This document shows, piece by piece, positions 35,602 through 48,262 of a DNA stretch of 64,000 bases. Both the position numbers and the translations under genes were made by a program. Within the stretch, counting starts at the first letter, position 1. Each line of letters begins with the position of its first letter. The notes beneath the pieces were generated by a model, which was given only the letters and a program-made list of their open reading frames with translations, made no database searches and had not been told where the DNA came from. The stretch comes from Paraspadella gotoi (lineage: Eukaryota; Chaetognatha). The DNA lies in assembly GCA_051294375.1 (NCBI GenBank), contig CM119264.1:8191051-8255050 (forward strand), written 5' to 3'.

Positions 35602-38600
35602 AGGAGACGAGAGATAGAGATGAGAAAGAGAGAGCTTACCGGAAATGAGCGATTCGAGGGCAAGACGCAATGCGTGCAGAGCGTCGCTAAATCCATTTAG
35701 ATGCATTCTTTCCATTTTGAATCATTTCGAATCCATTTAGAATGCGATCGTTTCCCATTTTTCGCAATCCATTTTAAACGCCTTTGGTGTTTTTTTTACT
35801 AAACCATTTCGATAATTAAGCGTTCGGCCGCCAGTTTGCGGTTGAACGCATTCATTAAACTTAGGATTTTTCATATCCATTTAGTGACTACGGTTTTGTT
35901 GTTTTGTCCTCGTTCAGTTTATCATTAATAATTCCAACCGTCAAAATATCGTTCGTTCGTCGATATGTATAATCGTACCTTATTATCGTACGTCGTCATC
36001 AACGTCACTTGCTGAGATTTTTCGTTTATACTTTTCTTCTTTCTTTTTTTTTTTTTCTTTTTTTTTATCGCCGAGTCAATTTTTTTTTCCTTCAGGGGAA
36101 AAAACTTATTATCTATTCGACTTTTTCTTTTTCTTTTTCTTTTTCTTATTTTTTCTCTCCACTTTTTCTCGGTCTTCCGTCATCCTCACTTGACGGTCTC
36201 ACTTTTTTAACTTGCTCTCTTTGTTCGCCAGCTAACCAAAATACTTTTTCTTCTTCGTTCCGCGCGAGCGGAAAATTAACTCAAACAAAAAAAAAAAGAA
36301 GAACATTAATCGCGCGCCGTCAGTTTCGCTCCAACGTGCTCACGATTTCACATCATCCACACAATCAACAACGAAGACTCCAACCAAATCAAACAAAACT
36401 ACTTACCCTCATAACTCTAGATTCACTTTACCGACTTTCAGCTTTTGACTTATCGCGCTTCATCATCCGACCCTTCAGCCCCCCCACCTCAAATAAAAAT
36501 AAATATAAATAAAGAAAGCACAAAGAAATGGACCCTCAGACCCCGCTGCGCCATCTTGGCCAAGGAAAATGGAAAACAACGACGAAAACGACCGAGAACA
36601 CCGACGAAAAGCTATGAATCTCCGCCGCCGCCCCTACTCGGCCCGCCGGCCGCCGGCCCCGCCGCCGCCGCCGCCCACTCCTTCCGCCTCCGCCCGCCGC
36701 CACCGTCTCCGTTCATCCTCCAACTTTTACGGGACAACAAATCGATTTTTCCCTCTCGTCGTCGTGCGTCGTCGTCGCCCGACCACAGCTGACGACCCCC
36801 TTCCTTAGCAACGGATTCATTTTCCTCACTGTTTTTTGACCCGCTTTGTCTCCCCCTACGTATTCACGCCACCGCGCGCAGTCGCCTCGATCGCGGTTCC
36901 CGCGGACCTCAACTCCTTTGTTTTCTCCTCATCTTCCACCCCCCTCAAAACCCACTTAGTTCATCCTCATCTCACACCCCCTCAAACCCCTAGTATCTCC
37001 TCATCTTCCACCCACCCTCAAACCCCTTATTCTCCTCATCTTCCTCCGTCTACAACTAATCCCGTTACTCAACTAAACTATTCGCTCATTCCAGATTTTC
37101 CCGAACGCTCAAACTCAACTCGACTTAATACTCCTCAACTATCCCATTCCCTAATATCTGAGTCGATCCATCTCAACTGCTTCCGTCACCGTGCACTCAA
37201 CACTCATTCCTATACCATGAGACCCCCTCCACCCACAGCACCACCCTCTACACCACTTCCCCTAACCCCCCCCTACAACTACACATATACATCACCTCAA
37301 TTCCTCTCCCCCCCGCTTTACCTTCAGCGCACCCGCATCGCTCCGCTTATCCCCCCTGCGTTCGTTACGGCCACTTGCCCCATTATTTATACTCCACCGA
37401 CGATAGTAGTTTTTCGCCCAACGACGCGTCGCCAGGCCACGTCGGCTGAACTAGGACTTCCAGTCACTTGTTTCCATTGGCTACCGGGAGCGGCATTGGA
37501 CGGATGTGGGGAACGCACGTTGCCTTAGACGACGACGCGACGACGCACACGACAACGAGAACCGACGACGCCTGTGAGAGGTAGACCAAATAAGGAGCCA
37601 TTCGTACTCGTTGCGTCGTCAGTTGACGCCAGTTAACGCTAGATAGACCGGGCCGCCAATGACAGATAGAGCGTGACGCGCCTTCTGACGCCGCCCCGGC
37701 CGATTGGTGGATAAGCCAACGCTACTCACTCATTTTGCAGCTGAAGGACGTTTTCCATCGGCGTTATCCTCTCTTTGACTACAGATGCGCGATTATCACC
37801 GTTCGTCACATCGCAGAACGACAGCCGTTTTCAAAATACCAGCCCGTACCACACTTTTTCGCGCGGAGCGACCTTACCCACACGGCGCCAGCCCATTTCC
37901 ACTGCGACGGCGCTTCATCGCGGCGCCGAAAAAATACGAGAGACGGAGAAGGAGGAGAAGGCCGGGCCGTTCGCTTTCCGCTCAAGGCATCCGCGTCGAA
38001 ACCCGAAACAGGAACGGCCAGGGGATCACGAAAGGGCGCCGGGTCGACGAGAGCGCCCGCAGAGCCCCGAACAGCGGGGGGCCGCTGACCCCAAAATCGA
38101 GGACGACGCCGCTGTCGACCGCCGCGCGCCCGACTTGAAACGATCGAAAAAGACCAGAGTGGCTGCTGGCGACACAAGTTGGACTCGGGCGGCGCCGCGT
38201 CGCGCCGGCTCGATGGCGTGACGCCGGAGAATGGATGGACGCCCAGGCGAGGCGGCGTCGGTGAGAACCGAACTTCCATTTCCGGCCGGCGACGGAGAGG
38301 AAACGACCACGAACGACAGACGACGACCGAGATAAGAACTATATGCGTCACGCACAAGCAGCGAAAAACCGAAAAGAAAGCAGCCCAAACGAACGTTACC
38401 TGCCCAAGGAATACAGCATAAAGGAGAGGAGGAAGGAGGAGGAGGAGGAAGGAGGAAGAGAGCGGGGGAGAGAGAACGCATCCAACGCACATGTAATTAC
38501 ATGACCCTTACTCTCTCTCAATTGCGACTCCTGGACTGAAGGGGAATTTGTGATTCATGGAGCGTATTTCAACGCGATAGTCAGAAATAACAACAACAAA

Positions 38601-40330
38601 AACCAAACAAGACAATCAACGCCATTAACGAACACACAATCACGCTAACCATATACAGTAAGACATGCCCACAACGAACGTAAGACAGAGTTAAACCACA
38701 GACCTGACACAAGAACAACGACAGAAACAACCAAATAACAATACATACAGACCAACAACGGAGTACCACAGGAAAAGCTCTGTGACATTCAGAAAATACA
38801 ATAGAACAAATCCGCGAGAACGCGAAGATAAAGACGTAAACCGAACGAGGCCACGCATAGACCGACGCCAGCTCGAATTGGATCTCCGAGCCGACAACGA
38901 CCCTCCACCTCTTTCATTTCGCACAACCGCCCACAAAACAACATTATTCGTCCGCAAAATCCATCCGTTGCTTTTATCTATCCGCCTCCTACACCTCCTC
39001 CTCCTCCACCCTAACCCGGAGCCTCTTCCTCAACCCCCAATCTTCGCGGACCCCTTCTTCATCCCACTCGTCCACGCCACATATCTTTACCCACCCCCGA
39101 CACACACCATCCACCCGCGCGTCTTTCACTATCACGATATAGTTATAACCACGCGATACACAAATATCGCAAATCAACGGACCTTTCCCTTGCTGCTCCC
39201 GAACAGAAAGGGCCGAACCAGCCAGTCGACTACCAGGAACGGACCGGAAAAAACATGAAAAGGGCGGCTGCCGGCAATCAACGGAGCCAGGAATCAACGA
39301 CTGCCGGAAACAACGGCAGCCGGAAAATCACGGTTGATCGCGAATCCAAAGCCCAAATCAAAAATTCAAGCCCCGCAAATATCGAAGCCGCTAGCATTTA
39401 TCAACTCAAACCAATCAATCCTGTATTGCGCAAATGTTCAAAGACCTTTCCGAAACATATATTTCACTCAGAGATTATTTAACCAGAAAGTCATTAAATC
39501 GAAAGGTCATTCACAACCTCGTTGCTCGACGAAACCTCCCAAATGGCCGAATCGAATCAGCGGCCAGCCAGGAGAAAAACCGATCGATCGCCAGCGGCAT
39601 CGGGGAACGCTTTCCCAAATCTGCGGCAGGCGACTCGCCTTCTTTTGCGGCAGTCCGTTTCCAGAGATAGCCTCATGTTGGCGGCAAGGAGGTTAAGTGA
39701 AAGTGAGCGAGCGATCTGGGAGACTTTTCTAAAACGACGACGAACGACAGGACCTGACGATCACAAGAACGACTCACGAAGCGGCGGGCAAAGAAAAAAA
39801 TGGAAGGGAAACGGATTAACAGTGCGAAAAAATGATATAGGGCAGCAAAAAGGTGGAAACATGGCGGTGGGGTAGGAAAATGAAGAAAGAAAATTTAATA
39901 TTAAGAGAAGGGAAAAAGATTTAAAGAAAAGAATCCGTGAATTGCCTGTGTCAAATTTTGAATAGTTATCTTAGTCTTTTTTTTATAGACTTTTTTAATG
40001 GGGTGTTTTTTTGAAAATTTATATACTTTTTCCTAGAGCCACGTACAAACATAGCGTAAACTAGACAGAAGAGCAAATAGAAAGACGAAGTGAGATCAAT
40101 GCAGTGAGGAACAGACGTGAGACGACAGACACGAACGAGAGACGAGATAGACGACTGGAGAGATGAGAGATGAGACGAGAGAAGAGAGAGGTAGGAAGAG
40201 AGGCAGAGAGACAGCGAGAGAGAAGAGAGAGAGACGAGACGAGGAGGAATTCGAGAAGGAGACTACAGGAAGAGAGGAGAAGATAGAGAGAGAGAGAGAA
40301 GAAAAAATGGTGCAACGTACAAACAGAAGA
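34843..40330 (+). repeat. block A: noisy inverted copy of about 54.9-59.7 kb
   Basis: Reverse complement of the clean block A' (right side of the composite). It carries the counterpart of the 895-codon exon (36550-39720), broken by many frameshifts, its promoter region (35690-36550) and upstream flank with TGACGTCA at 35412-35419 and an X-box-like GTTTCCATCGGTAAC at 35446-35460. Frames in this block, including 36836-37528 and 37806-38492, should not be treated as separate genes. Confidence 0.8.
36550..39720 (+). pseudogene. frameshifted copy of the 895-codon exon
   Basis: Aligns by landmarks with 55447-58133 reversed: the CCATCTTGGCCAAG start region at about 36551, an Ala/Pro-coding CCGCCG tract at 36640-36680, the 15-base repeat region at 39260-39330 and a mutated donor (GAGGTTAAGT) near 39691. 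Many single-base insertions and deletions destroy the frame. They are spread evenly and hit homopolymers, so uncorrected read error is more likely than true pseudogenisation. Confidence 0.6.
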
Positions 40331-40339
40331 AATGGAATT

Positions 40340-41013
40340 CTGCGATGAGCGAAGGAGGCTAAATGAGCGTCCTGGCGTTTCGAGAGAAAAGTAACCCTGT
40401 TTGTCTGTCATGGATTTGTGTTTTCTGGCTTCGGACTATGTTGCTCGCCAGTTTGCATCTGATCACTTATTTAGGTACTGCTCAGAGTCATTTTTGCTTC
40501 GTTCTTTTCGTCTTCCAGTAAATTAATATTTCATGATAGATTACCCTTTCTCTTATTCAACTGTTCAAATGTAACTGAGTCATATAGCCAGCAGATATGT
40601 ACTCGTAAAAGATAGCAAAGGTTTCTCAACCGTACAGTGAACATGATGCTACATACATTATTACCATATTACATATAATCGACAAGTGGGCCGTAATATT
40701 CGCGGAACTTTCGACTTTGTTACTCTGTTTGTTATCGAGGTACATGTACATTTTCAACCACTGCCGCTTAAACTACGATTGATCTCTCATAATAAAATCA
40801 TTTTAAATATATCTCCTCCTCTCTCTATCCCTCTCTCCATTTGGATCGTCTAGCATCTCTCTCCAGCGTACCCAGTTCTACTACCATCTCCTCTCTCTCT
40901 CTCTCTCTGCTCTCTCTCTCTCTAATCGCCCGCTACAAGGGCGCCAGGGACAACATCAATGGCGTCGAATCATCATCCCCTTTGTCTCTGGTTGGGCATC
41001 CTCGTTATCACCC

Positions 41014-41064
<51 letters not shown>

Positions 41065-44000
41065 CTCCTCTCTCCGGTCTCCGCCGCTTTCTCTTTTCTT
41101 ATCCTTCTCTCGTCTTCCCCCTTCATATCTCCCATCTCCCCGCTCATGTCCTTTTCATACCTCTTTTTACCCATTTTCCTTTCTGTTTTCTTTATTATGT
41201 CTTTTGATTCGATTACATTATGTTCGCCGCTGCCATCCTGGTGTCCGATAAAGAAGTCGACTCGGTTGGCGCCCGCTAAAATCTTACGGTCATTTTGCCG
41301 CAACAGCAGCGGTGTCGAGCTCAGGTCGCGACTCGAGCAAATCCTTTGCTTTATTTAGAACATAAAGAAGAAAAAAAAGGATTTTTCCTCTATTCGAAAA
41401 AAAATTAATTAAACTATTTCTTTAGAATTTTTTAAACTGGGGATAATCGATCCTTGAACGATGCATTTTAAATCCGTTGGATTATATCTTAAAGTTGGAG
41501 CCGTCCCTATCTCCGTCTCACCAACCAAGTTGCAGTGTTCTTTCCGACGAGAGTGGTTTTTAAGTGCTACAGATGCTTTGTTTTTGATGAGATCGTTTTA
41601 AAAATCATTCATCAAGAATTCTTCAATAATAGGACCCCTAACCGCATATTGTTGCGACAAATCGAGTGACGAATCCGGCGGTTATTCATCTTCAATTCAT
41701 CACATCCACTCATCATCATCATCGTTCAGCCTGTCACAGTTCGTGATAAAGTTTTCTTTACTATTCATCAAAATGATGATGCCAAGTATATCTATCGACC
41801 CAACTTTGTATCTTTAACCGTGAACAAAATTTGGAATATATGGAAACCCAAATCAAAAACATTTTCTCAGAAGAAAAACCTCTTCAAACGAGAAATATTT
41901 CTTTTCGCTAGATTAATATTCACTAACTCTCTCTTTCCTCCCAGACGTTTGATCGAAAATGATCATATCTATCATCTCAGGTTTTTCCCGCATCCGAAAA
42001 AGCGTTAACCTTTGTCTCTCTCATTTCCTATTTTTTTTTCCTTTTTAGTTGCCCGCGAGTACTCGCGGAGCAACTCTATTTTTCTCCTTGTTCTTCCATT
42101 TTCCCTCTTTTCTCCTTTTTTTTCTCTTTTTTCTCCTAATTTTCCTCTTTTCTCCATTTATTCTTTATATCTCCTTTTCCTACCTTTTCTACCATTTTTA
42201 CTCTTTGCCATTCCATTTTCAGTCGTTCAACGACCTGCTCCATATTACTATCTTCAACACAACGCCCTTCTATTCTCGATTCCGTATCTTCCTAGTTTTC
42301 CTTACTTCCCACTCCTTCTCTCCGTCTTCCCCTTTTTTTTCTCAATTCTCTTTTCTCACACGTTTTTTTCTTCTTTCTTTCACATTCGCCCATCTTTCTT
42401 TTTTTTTATTACAAATACTCTAATCCTTCTTCCGCTGCCCCCTCACCCATTTTTCAAGTTTCCCACCCCCCCATCCTCGTTCGATCTCGACAGGCACTAA
42501 TTGCGCGCCGAATCTCGTCGATGGTCTTTCTCTTCCGCAACGAACGCCACCCCCCCCTCGCCCCCTCACCATTCCCCTATTCGCTCTTTGAACTCTCTTT
42601 TTCCCCCCTCGCGGCAGAGTTTCACGCCTTTCAATCCCCCTCCATTAATATCTTTTCTTCCTCCGTTCCCCTCTTCTCGTTCTTCTCGTTCTTCCATTCC
42701 TCCCTTTCTCCTTTCTTCCCCTCCCTGCTCCTCCTACGGGGCTTCTTCTCAACAAATTCCTTGAATGGCCGTTTCAACGCTGGCGGGTAGATGGGGGAGG
42801 TATGAGAGACGAGCAAGAGAGAAGGAGGAGAGAGAGAGAAAGGAGAGAGAGAAAGTCGAGAGATTGAAAGAGGTTGGCAGACTCTAACATACTATCTAGG
42901 AAAAAAGTTAGAAACATTTTTTTAAAAGATTCATTTATCTCAATAAAAAATATACAAAAACATGGGTAAAACACTTCTCAATATTTGCTATGCCTTCCCT
43001 CAGCATCGACACTGCCTGCATTCGTCTGGGCATGCTCTCGTAAAGCGAATTGAGGTACGAAGGTGAAATACCTTTTTCCACACCTTTAGGCGCCAACTTC
43101 TCTTTCAGCCCAATGTATGATGAATTGTGCCGTCTTTCTCTCTTTTTTCTCGAGCTACAATTTGCACTTTTCATGAACCAAAAGAGAGGGGCTGTCTATT
43201 CGGCATAACCAAAATTTAAAAAAAATGAAAAAATAACAACTACTTCATTTGAAATAGAAAACAAATAACTATGCTCAATAACCAGAGAAATGGCTGGAAT
43301 AAACATAAAGGCGATTTTTTCCGCCAAATATTTTTTTGAGGTAGCAATCTTATTTTGCCTCTAACTTCTATCTACGTTGAGGCATCTACGAAAAAACTGG
43401 ACACGGAAGAACAACTGCAAAAGAAATTTAGTTGTAGAATCTGAAAACATCCTGATTTTTAAAATCGAGCAAGTTTTCGAGTAGAATATCCTCCAATTAA
43501 AAATGTTTCTAACTTTTCTTTCCTAGATAGTTATCCACGATATTAGCACGGACAGATGGAGTCAGCACCAGCCAAACTGACTAGTGTAAGAAGGAAAGAA
43601 AGAAAGAAAGCAAAGAAAGAAAGAAGAGAACAAGAAAGAGAAAGAAAGAAAGGGTTGACAAAAATCGATAAAGGAAAGGAATAGAAAAAAGAAAAGAAAA
43701 GAAAGAAAGAAAGAAAAAGAGGCAAAAAGCAAAAAGAGCGAAGTATTTTATTAAGTAGATAGTTTAATAGTAGAACTTTATAGTAGTTTTTATAGATATG
43801 TTTAAAACCCCGAAATAAGGTTTTTTTTTCAACTCGATCGAATCGAATCTCAACTTCCATATTCATATCCTCTAATCCTAAACCCTAAATCTTATCATTT
43901 CTCTTCTTCTTCCGTCTTTCCCCAATATCCAGGCAACCTTCTCTTTCATCTTTCCGTATCAGGGGTGATGTCGGATCCGTCCGGAACCTGGTATCCGGCC

Positions 44001-44440
44001 AACCGTCGTGGGCGGTGGGCGTCGTCCCAAAGCTTCATCGCCGGACCACGAATTTTACTTTCAAATCGGATCTTTCCAAACTCCTTTAGTTTCGCGATTG
44101 AGCAGTCGTCGGCTTTCGCTCGTTCGCTTCTTTTCTTTCTTTTCTTTACTTTCTTTTTTTATCGTTGACTTCTTTCCTTTCTTTTTCTTTACTTTTCTTT
44201 TTTATTATTAACTCTTTTCTTTCTTTTCTTTAATTTCTTTTTTTTATCGTTGACTTCTTTTTCCTTTACTTTTCTTTTATTTTTTCTTATTTTTTACTAT
44301 TGATGCTCTTCCATCTTTCTTTATTTTTTTTTTTTTTATAGTTCTGCTCTTTCTTTCTTTTTTTTACTTTTCTTTTGTTATCGTTGCACTTCTTTTCCTT
44401 TCTTTTCTATAACTTTCTCTTTTTTTTTATAGTTGACGCT
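40340..44440 (+). repeat. block B: inverted copy of 44455-48237
   Basis: Fold-back partner of block B' around a centre at about 44447 made of poly-T/poly-A. Landmarks include the Tc1-like element (42892-43530 against 45229-45830) and the segment near 41250-41340 against 47320-47410. The first part (40340-40800) is especially error-rich. Confidence 0.8.
42892..43530 (-). mobile_element. Tc1/mariner deletion derivative, copy in block B
   Basis: Starts CTATCTAGGAAAAAAGTTAG after a TA and ends with its reverse complement (TCCTAGATAG at 43521-43530). The minus strand encodes LNSLYESMPRRMQAV near 43010, the C-terminal signature of Tc1/mariner transposases (SMPRRxxAVxxAxG). At about 640 bases it lacks the catalytic DDE/D core, so it is non-autonomous. 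Confidence 0.7.
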
Positions 44441-44643
44441 CTTCCTTTCAAAAAAAAAAAAAAATAAAGAAAAGAATGGAAGAGCAGTCAATAGTAAAAA
44501 AAGAAAAATAAAGAAAAGAAAGGAAAAGAAGTCAACGATAAAAAAAAGAAAATTAAAGAAAAGAAAGGAAAAGAAGTTAATAATAAAAAAGAAAAGTAAA
44601 GAAAAGAAAGGAAAAGAAGTCAACGATAAAAAAAGAAAAGTAA
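44118..44643. repeat. 43-bp A-rich minisatellite across the fold-back centre
   Basis: Units of about 43 bases containing GAAGTCAACGATAAAAAAAG and AAAGTAAAGAAAAGAAAGGA, inverted on either side of about 44447. Related units occur at 34700-34817 and 50640-51110. Lys/Arg-rich frames are by-products. Confidence 0.7.
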
Positions 44644-44895
44644 AGAAAAGAAAGAAAGAGAAGCGAAGAGCGAAGCGACGACGAATCGCGAAAACCTAAA
44701 GTGAGTTTGGAAAGAATCGATTTGAAAGTAAAATTCGTGGTCGGCGAAGCTTTGGACGACGCCCACCGCCCACCGACGCGTTGGCCGGATACCAGGATCC
44801 ACGGATCCGACATCCCTGGATACGGAAAGATGAAAGAGAGGTTGGCCTGGATATTGGAGGAAAGACGGAAAGAGAAGAGAAATGATAAGATTTAG
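44644..44895 (+). CDS. terminal exon, basic-acidic unknown protein
   Basis: Open frame of 83 codons from a stop at 44641-44643 to TAG at 44893-44895. After a Lys/Arg/Glu-rich lead (EERSDDESRKPK) it reads VSLERIDLKVKFVVGEALDD, AHRPPTRWPDTRIHGSDIPG, YGKMKERLAWILEERRKEKR. Purine-first codons and balanced composition make the last 63 codons convincing. The acceptor is not visible because the A-rich minisatellite lies upstream. The copy at about 51120-51380 is frameshifted, and block B holds the inverted counterpart (43905-44120). No family recognised. Confidence 0.42.
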   Translation, partial: RKERKRSEERSDDESRKPKVSLERIDLKVKFVVGEALDDAHRPPTRWPDTRIHGSDIPGYGKMKERLAWILEERRKEKRNDKI

Positions 44896-45050
44896 TTTAG
44901 GATTAGAGGATATGAATTGAAGTTGAGATTCGATTCGATCGAGTTGAAAAAAAAACTATTTCGGGTTTTAAACATATCTATAAAACTACTATAAATTCTA
45001 CTATTAAAACTACTATTAATAAAACTACTTCGCTCTTTTTGCTTTTTGCC

Positions 45051-45086
<36 letters not shown>

Positions 45087-45228
45087 TTTTTTTCCTTCTC
45101 TCTCTCTTTCTCTTTCTTTCTTTCTTTTCTTTCTTTCTTTCTTTCTTTCTTTTTCTTTCTTTCCTTTCTTTCTTTCTTTCGTTTTCACTATCAGTTTGGC
45201 TGTCTATCTCTCTGTCCGTCTATCTGTA

Positions 45229-45830
45229 CTATCTAGGAAAAAAGTTAAAACATTTTTAATTGGGATATCTACTCGAAAACTTGCTCGATTTTTAAAAATC
45301 AGGATGTTTCAGATTCTACACACTAAATTTCCTTTCAGTTGCTTCCTTCCATTTTTTCGTAGATCCAACCGTATAGAAGTTGAGGCAAAATAAGATTGCT
45401 AACCTCAAAAAAAATGGCGGAAAAAATCGCCTTTAGTTTTCCACAATTCTTGGTATTGAGTTATTTGTTTCTATTTCAAATTGAAGTTTTTATTTTTTCA
45501 TTTTTTTTAAATTTGGTTATGCCGAATAGACAGCCCCTCTCTTTGGTTCATTAAAGGTGCAATTGTAGCTCGAGAAAAAGAGAGAAAGACGGCAACAACT
45601 TCATCCAACATCGGGGCTGAAAAGAATTGCGCCTAAAGGTGTGGAAAAACATTTCACCTTCGTACCTCAATTCGCTTTACGAGAGCATGCCCAGACGAAT
45701 GCAGGCAGTGGTCGATGCCGAGGGAAGGCATACGCAAATATTGAGAATGTTTTACCCATGTTTTTGTATATTTTTTATTGAATAAATGAACTTTTTAAAA
45801 AAAAATGTTTCTAACTTTTTTCCTAGATAG
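45229..45830 (+). mobile_element. Tc1/mariner deletion derivative, best copy
   Basis: Terminal inverted repeats of about 30 bases (CTATCTAGGAAAAAAGTTA...; ends TCCTAGATAG) flanked on both sides by TA, the target duplication of this superfamily. At about 45683-45750 the plus strand reads YESMPRRMQAVVDAEGRHTQ, the diagnostic transposase C-terminus. Upstream transposase sequence is deleted. TATTTTTTATTGAATAAATG before the right TIR could be a poly(A) region. Confidence 0.75.
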
Positions 45831-45892
45831 TATGTTAGCAGTCTGCCAACCTCTTTCAAAAATCTCTCTCTCACTTTCTCTCTCTCTCTTCT

Positions 45893-45929
<37 letters not shown>

Positions 45930-46389
45930 TCCCCCATCTAACCCGCAGCCGTTGAAAGGCCATTCAAGGATTTGTTGAAGAACGCCCGTCGGAGGAAGAG
46001 AGGAGAAGGGAGGAAAGGGAAAGGGAGGAAGTGGAAGAACGAGAAGAACGAGAAGAGGGAACGAGGAGAGAAAGAATTAATTGGAGGGGAATTGAAAGGC
46101 GTGGAAACTCTGCGAGGGGGAAAAGAGTTCAAAGAGCGAATAGGGGAATGGGAGGGGGGCCGAGGGGGGGTGGCGTTCGTTAGCGAAGAGAAAGACCATT
46201 CGACGAGATTCGGCCGCCAATTAGTCTGTCGGAGATCGAACGAGGATGGGGGGGGGGAACTGAAAAATGGGTGAGGGGGGCAGGGAAGAAGGATAGAGTA
46301 TTTTAATAAAAAAAAAAAGAAAGATGGCGAATGTGAAAAAAGAAGAAAAAAAAACGTGTGAGAGAAAAAAGGGAGAAGAAAAGTGAGAA

Positions 46390-47280
46390 GAAAAACCAGG
46401 GAAGAACGGATCCGGAGAAAGGAAAAGGGGGGTCTGTTGTTGGAGGAAGTAAATGGAGCGAGAGAACGACTTGGAAATAGAAAACAATGGCGGCTAAAAG
46501 GAGAAAAATGGAGAAAAGGAGGAAAATGGAGAAAAGAGATAAATGGAGAAAAGAGGAAAATGGAGAAAAAGAGAAAAAAAGGAGAAAAGAGGAAAATGGA
46601 GAAAAGGAGAAAAATAGAGTTGCTCCGCGAGTACTCGCGGCGCAACTAAAAAGGAAAAAAATAGGAAATGAAGAGAAGACAAAAGGTTACGCTTTTCGGA
46701 TCGGGAAAAACCTGAGATTGATAGATATGATCCATTTTCGATCAAACGTCTGGGAGGAAAGAAGAGTTAGTGAATTAATCTAGCGAAAAGAAATTATTTC
46801 TCGTTTGAAGGTTTCTTCTGAAGAAAATTTTGATTTGGTTTCCATATATTTCCAATTTTGTTCACGTTAAGTAACAATACGTGGTCGATAGATAAGTTAC
46901 TTGCATCATCATTTTGATGAATAGTAAAGAAAACTTATCACCGAACTGTGACAGCTGAAGATGATGATGATGATGATGATGATGAAGATGATAACCGCGG
47001 ATTCGTCACTCGATTTGTCCAACAATATCGTTAGCGGTCGCTATTTTGAAGATTCTTGATTAATGAATTTTAAAACATCTCATAAAAACAACATTGTTAG
47101 CAACTTTAAAACTCTCGTCGAAAGAAACTCAACTTGGATTGGTGAGACGAGAATGGGATCGGCTCAACTTTAAGACTACTAATCCAACGGAGTTTTAACT
47201 GCATCGTTCAAAATCAATTATTCCCAGTTAAAAATTCTAAAGAAATAGTTTAATTAATTTTTTTCGAAAGAAAAATCCTT
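46390..47280. other. part of block B', no gene called
   Basis: A GGAGAAAAATGGAGAAAAG-type purine repeat (46495-46615), a GCGAGTACTCGC palindrome at about 46625-46636 and a GAT repeat at about 46960-46990. Equivalent features recur in blocks B and the 50.9-54.9 kb copy. Confidence 0.45.
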
Positions 47281-47420
47281 TTTTTTCTTCTGTATTTAAA
47301 TAAAGCAAAGGATTTCTCGAGTCGCGACTGAGCTCGACGCTGCTGGCGGCAAAAGACGTAGATTTTAGCGGCGCCAACCCGAGTCGACTTCTTTAATCGA
47401 CACCAGATGGCAGCGGCGAA
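47281..47420 (-). CDS. weak exon candidate in block B'
   Basis: Minus-strand open sequence over a CpG-containing patch, counterpart of 53940-54120 and (inverted) 41215-41370. The three copies read in different frames (for example RLKKSTRVGAAKIYGLLPPA at 54.0 kb). If the 895-codon exon is spliced to a downstream exon, this patch lies on the correct strand, but boundaries are unclear. Confidence 0.2.
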
Positions 47421-47554
47421 CAAAGAACGAAACAAAAGACAATAAAAAGAAAAAAGAAAGGAAAAGGGTAAGAAAGGGAGAGAAAATGGAATGAGCGGGA
47501 GAAATGGGAAGGAAGGGGGAGAGACGGAGAAGATAAGAAAAGAGAGAAGAGAGG

Positions 47555-47596
<42 letters not shown>

Positions 47597-47757
47597 AGAG
47601 AGAGAGAGAGAGTAGTGGTGATAAAACGGAAGGTCGCCAACCAAGAGCAAGGGGATCGAATGATTCGAACGCCATTCAGTGTTGTTCCTCATCGGTCTGC
47701 CCTTGTAAGGGGCGTATAGAGATGTTAGATGTATGAGAAGGAGAGAGAGAGAGAGAG

Positions 47758-47810
<53 letters not shown>

Positions 47811-48237
47811 ATATTTAAAAATGATTTTATTTTGGAATCAATCGTTTTAGCCGGAGGGTTGAAAAATGTAATGGATAACAAACAGAGTAACAAAGTCAAA
47901 GTTCGAAATTAGGCCACTTGTATTATGTAATATGTAATAATGTGTAATATGTACTTAAGGTTGAACCTTTCTTTTTTAAATACCATATCCTGGTATACAT
48001 TAATGGAACAGTTGAATAAGAGAATAGGGAGTAATTACTATCAAGAAAAAGAGAACATTTACTGAATGACAAAACGAACGACAGCGAAAAACTGGCCGAG
48101 TCTAAAATTTCAAGTTCCCGACGAAGCAAAACAAATCCAGACAGAAAAAAAGGTTTTTGTCTCTCAAACCCGACGCCTCATTTAGTCCTTCGCTCATCAG
48201 AATTCATTTCTTCTTTTGTTTCCACCATTTTTTCTTC

Positions 48238-48262
48238 NNNNNNNNNNNNNNNNNNNNNNNNN
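48238..48262. other. assembly gap, 25 N
   Basis: Separates block B' from a partial plus-orientation copy of block A. Confidence 0.9.

Larger units (their letters stand above)
44455..48237 (-). repeat. block B': cleaner copy of the B sequence
   Basis: Inverted relative to 40340-44440 and repeated in the same orientation at about 50900-54884. Ends at a 25-N gap. Confidence 0.8.

Noticed and set aside
37735-38492. Several ORFs of 117-228 codons in block A
   Set aside because: They are frame fragments of an error-rich copy of the 55.4-58.1 kb exon.
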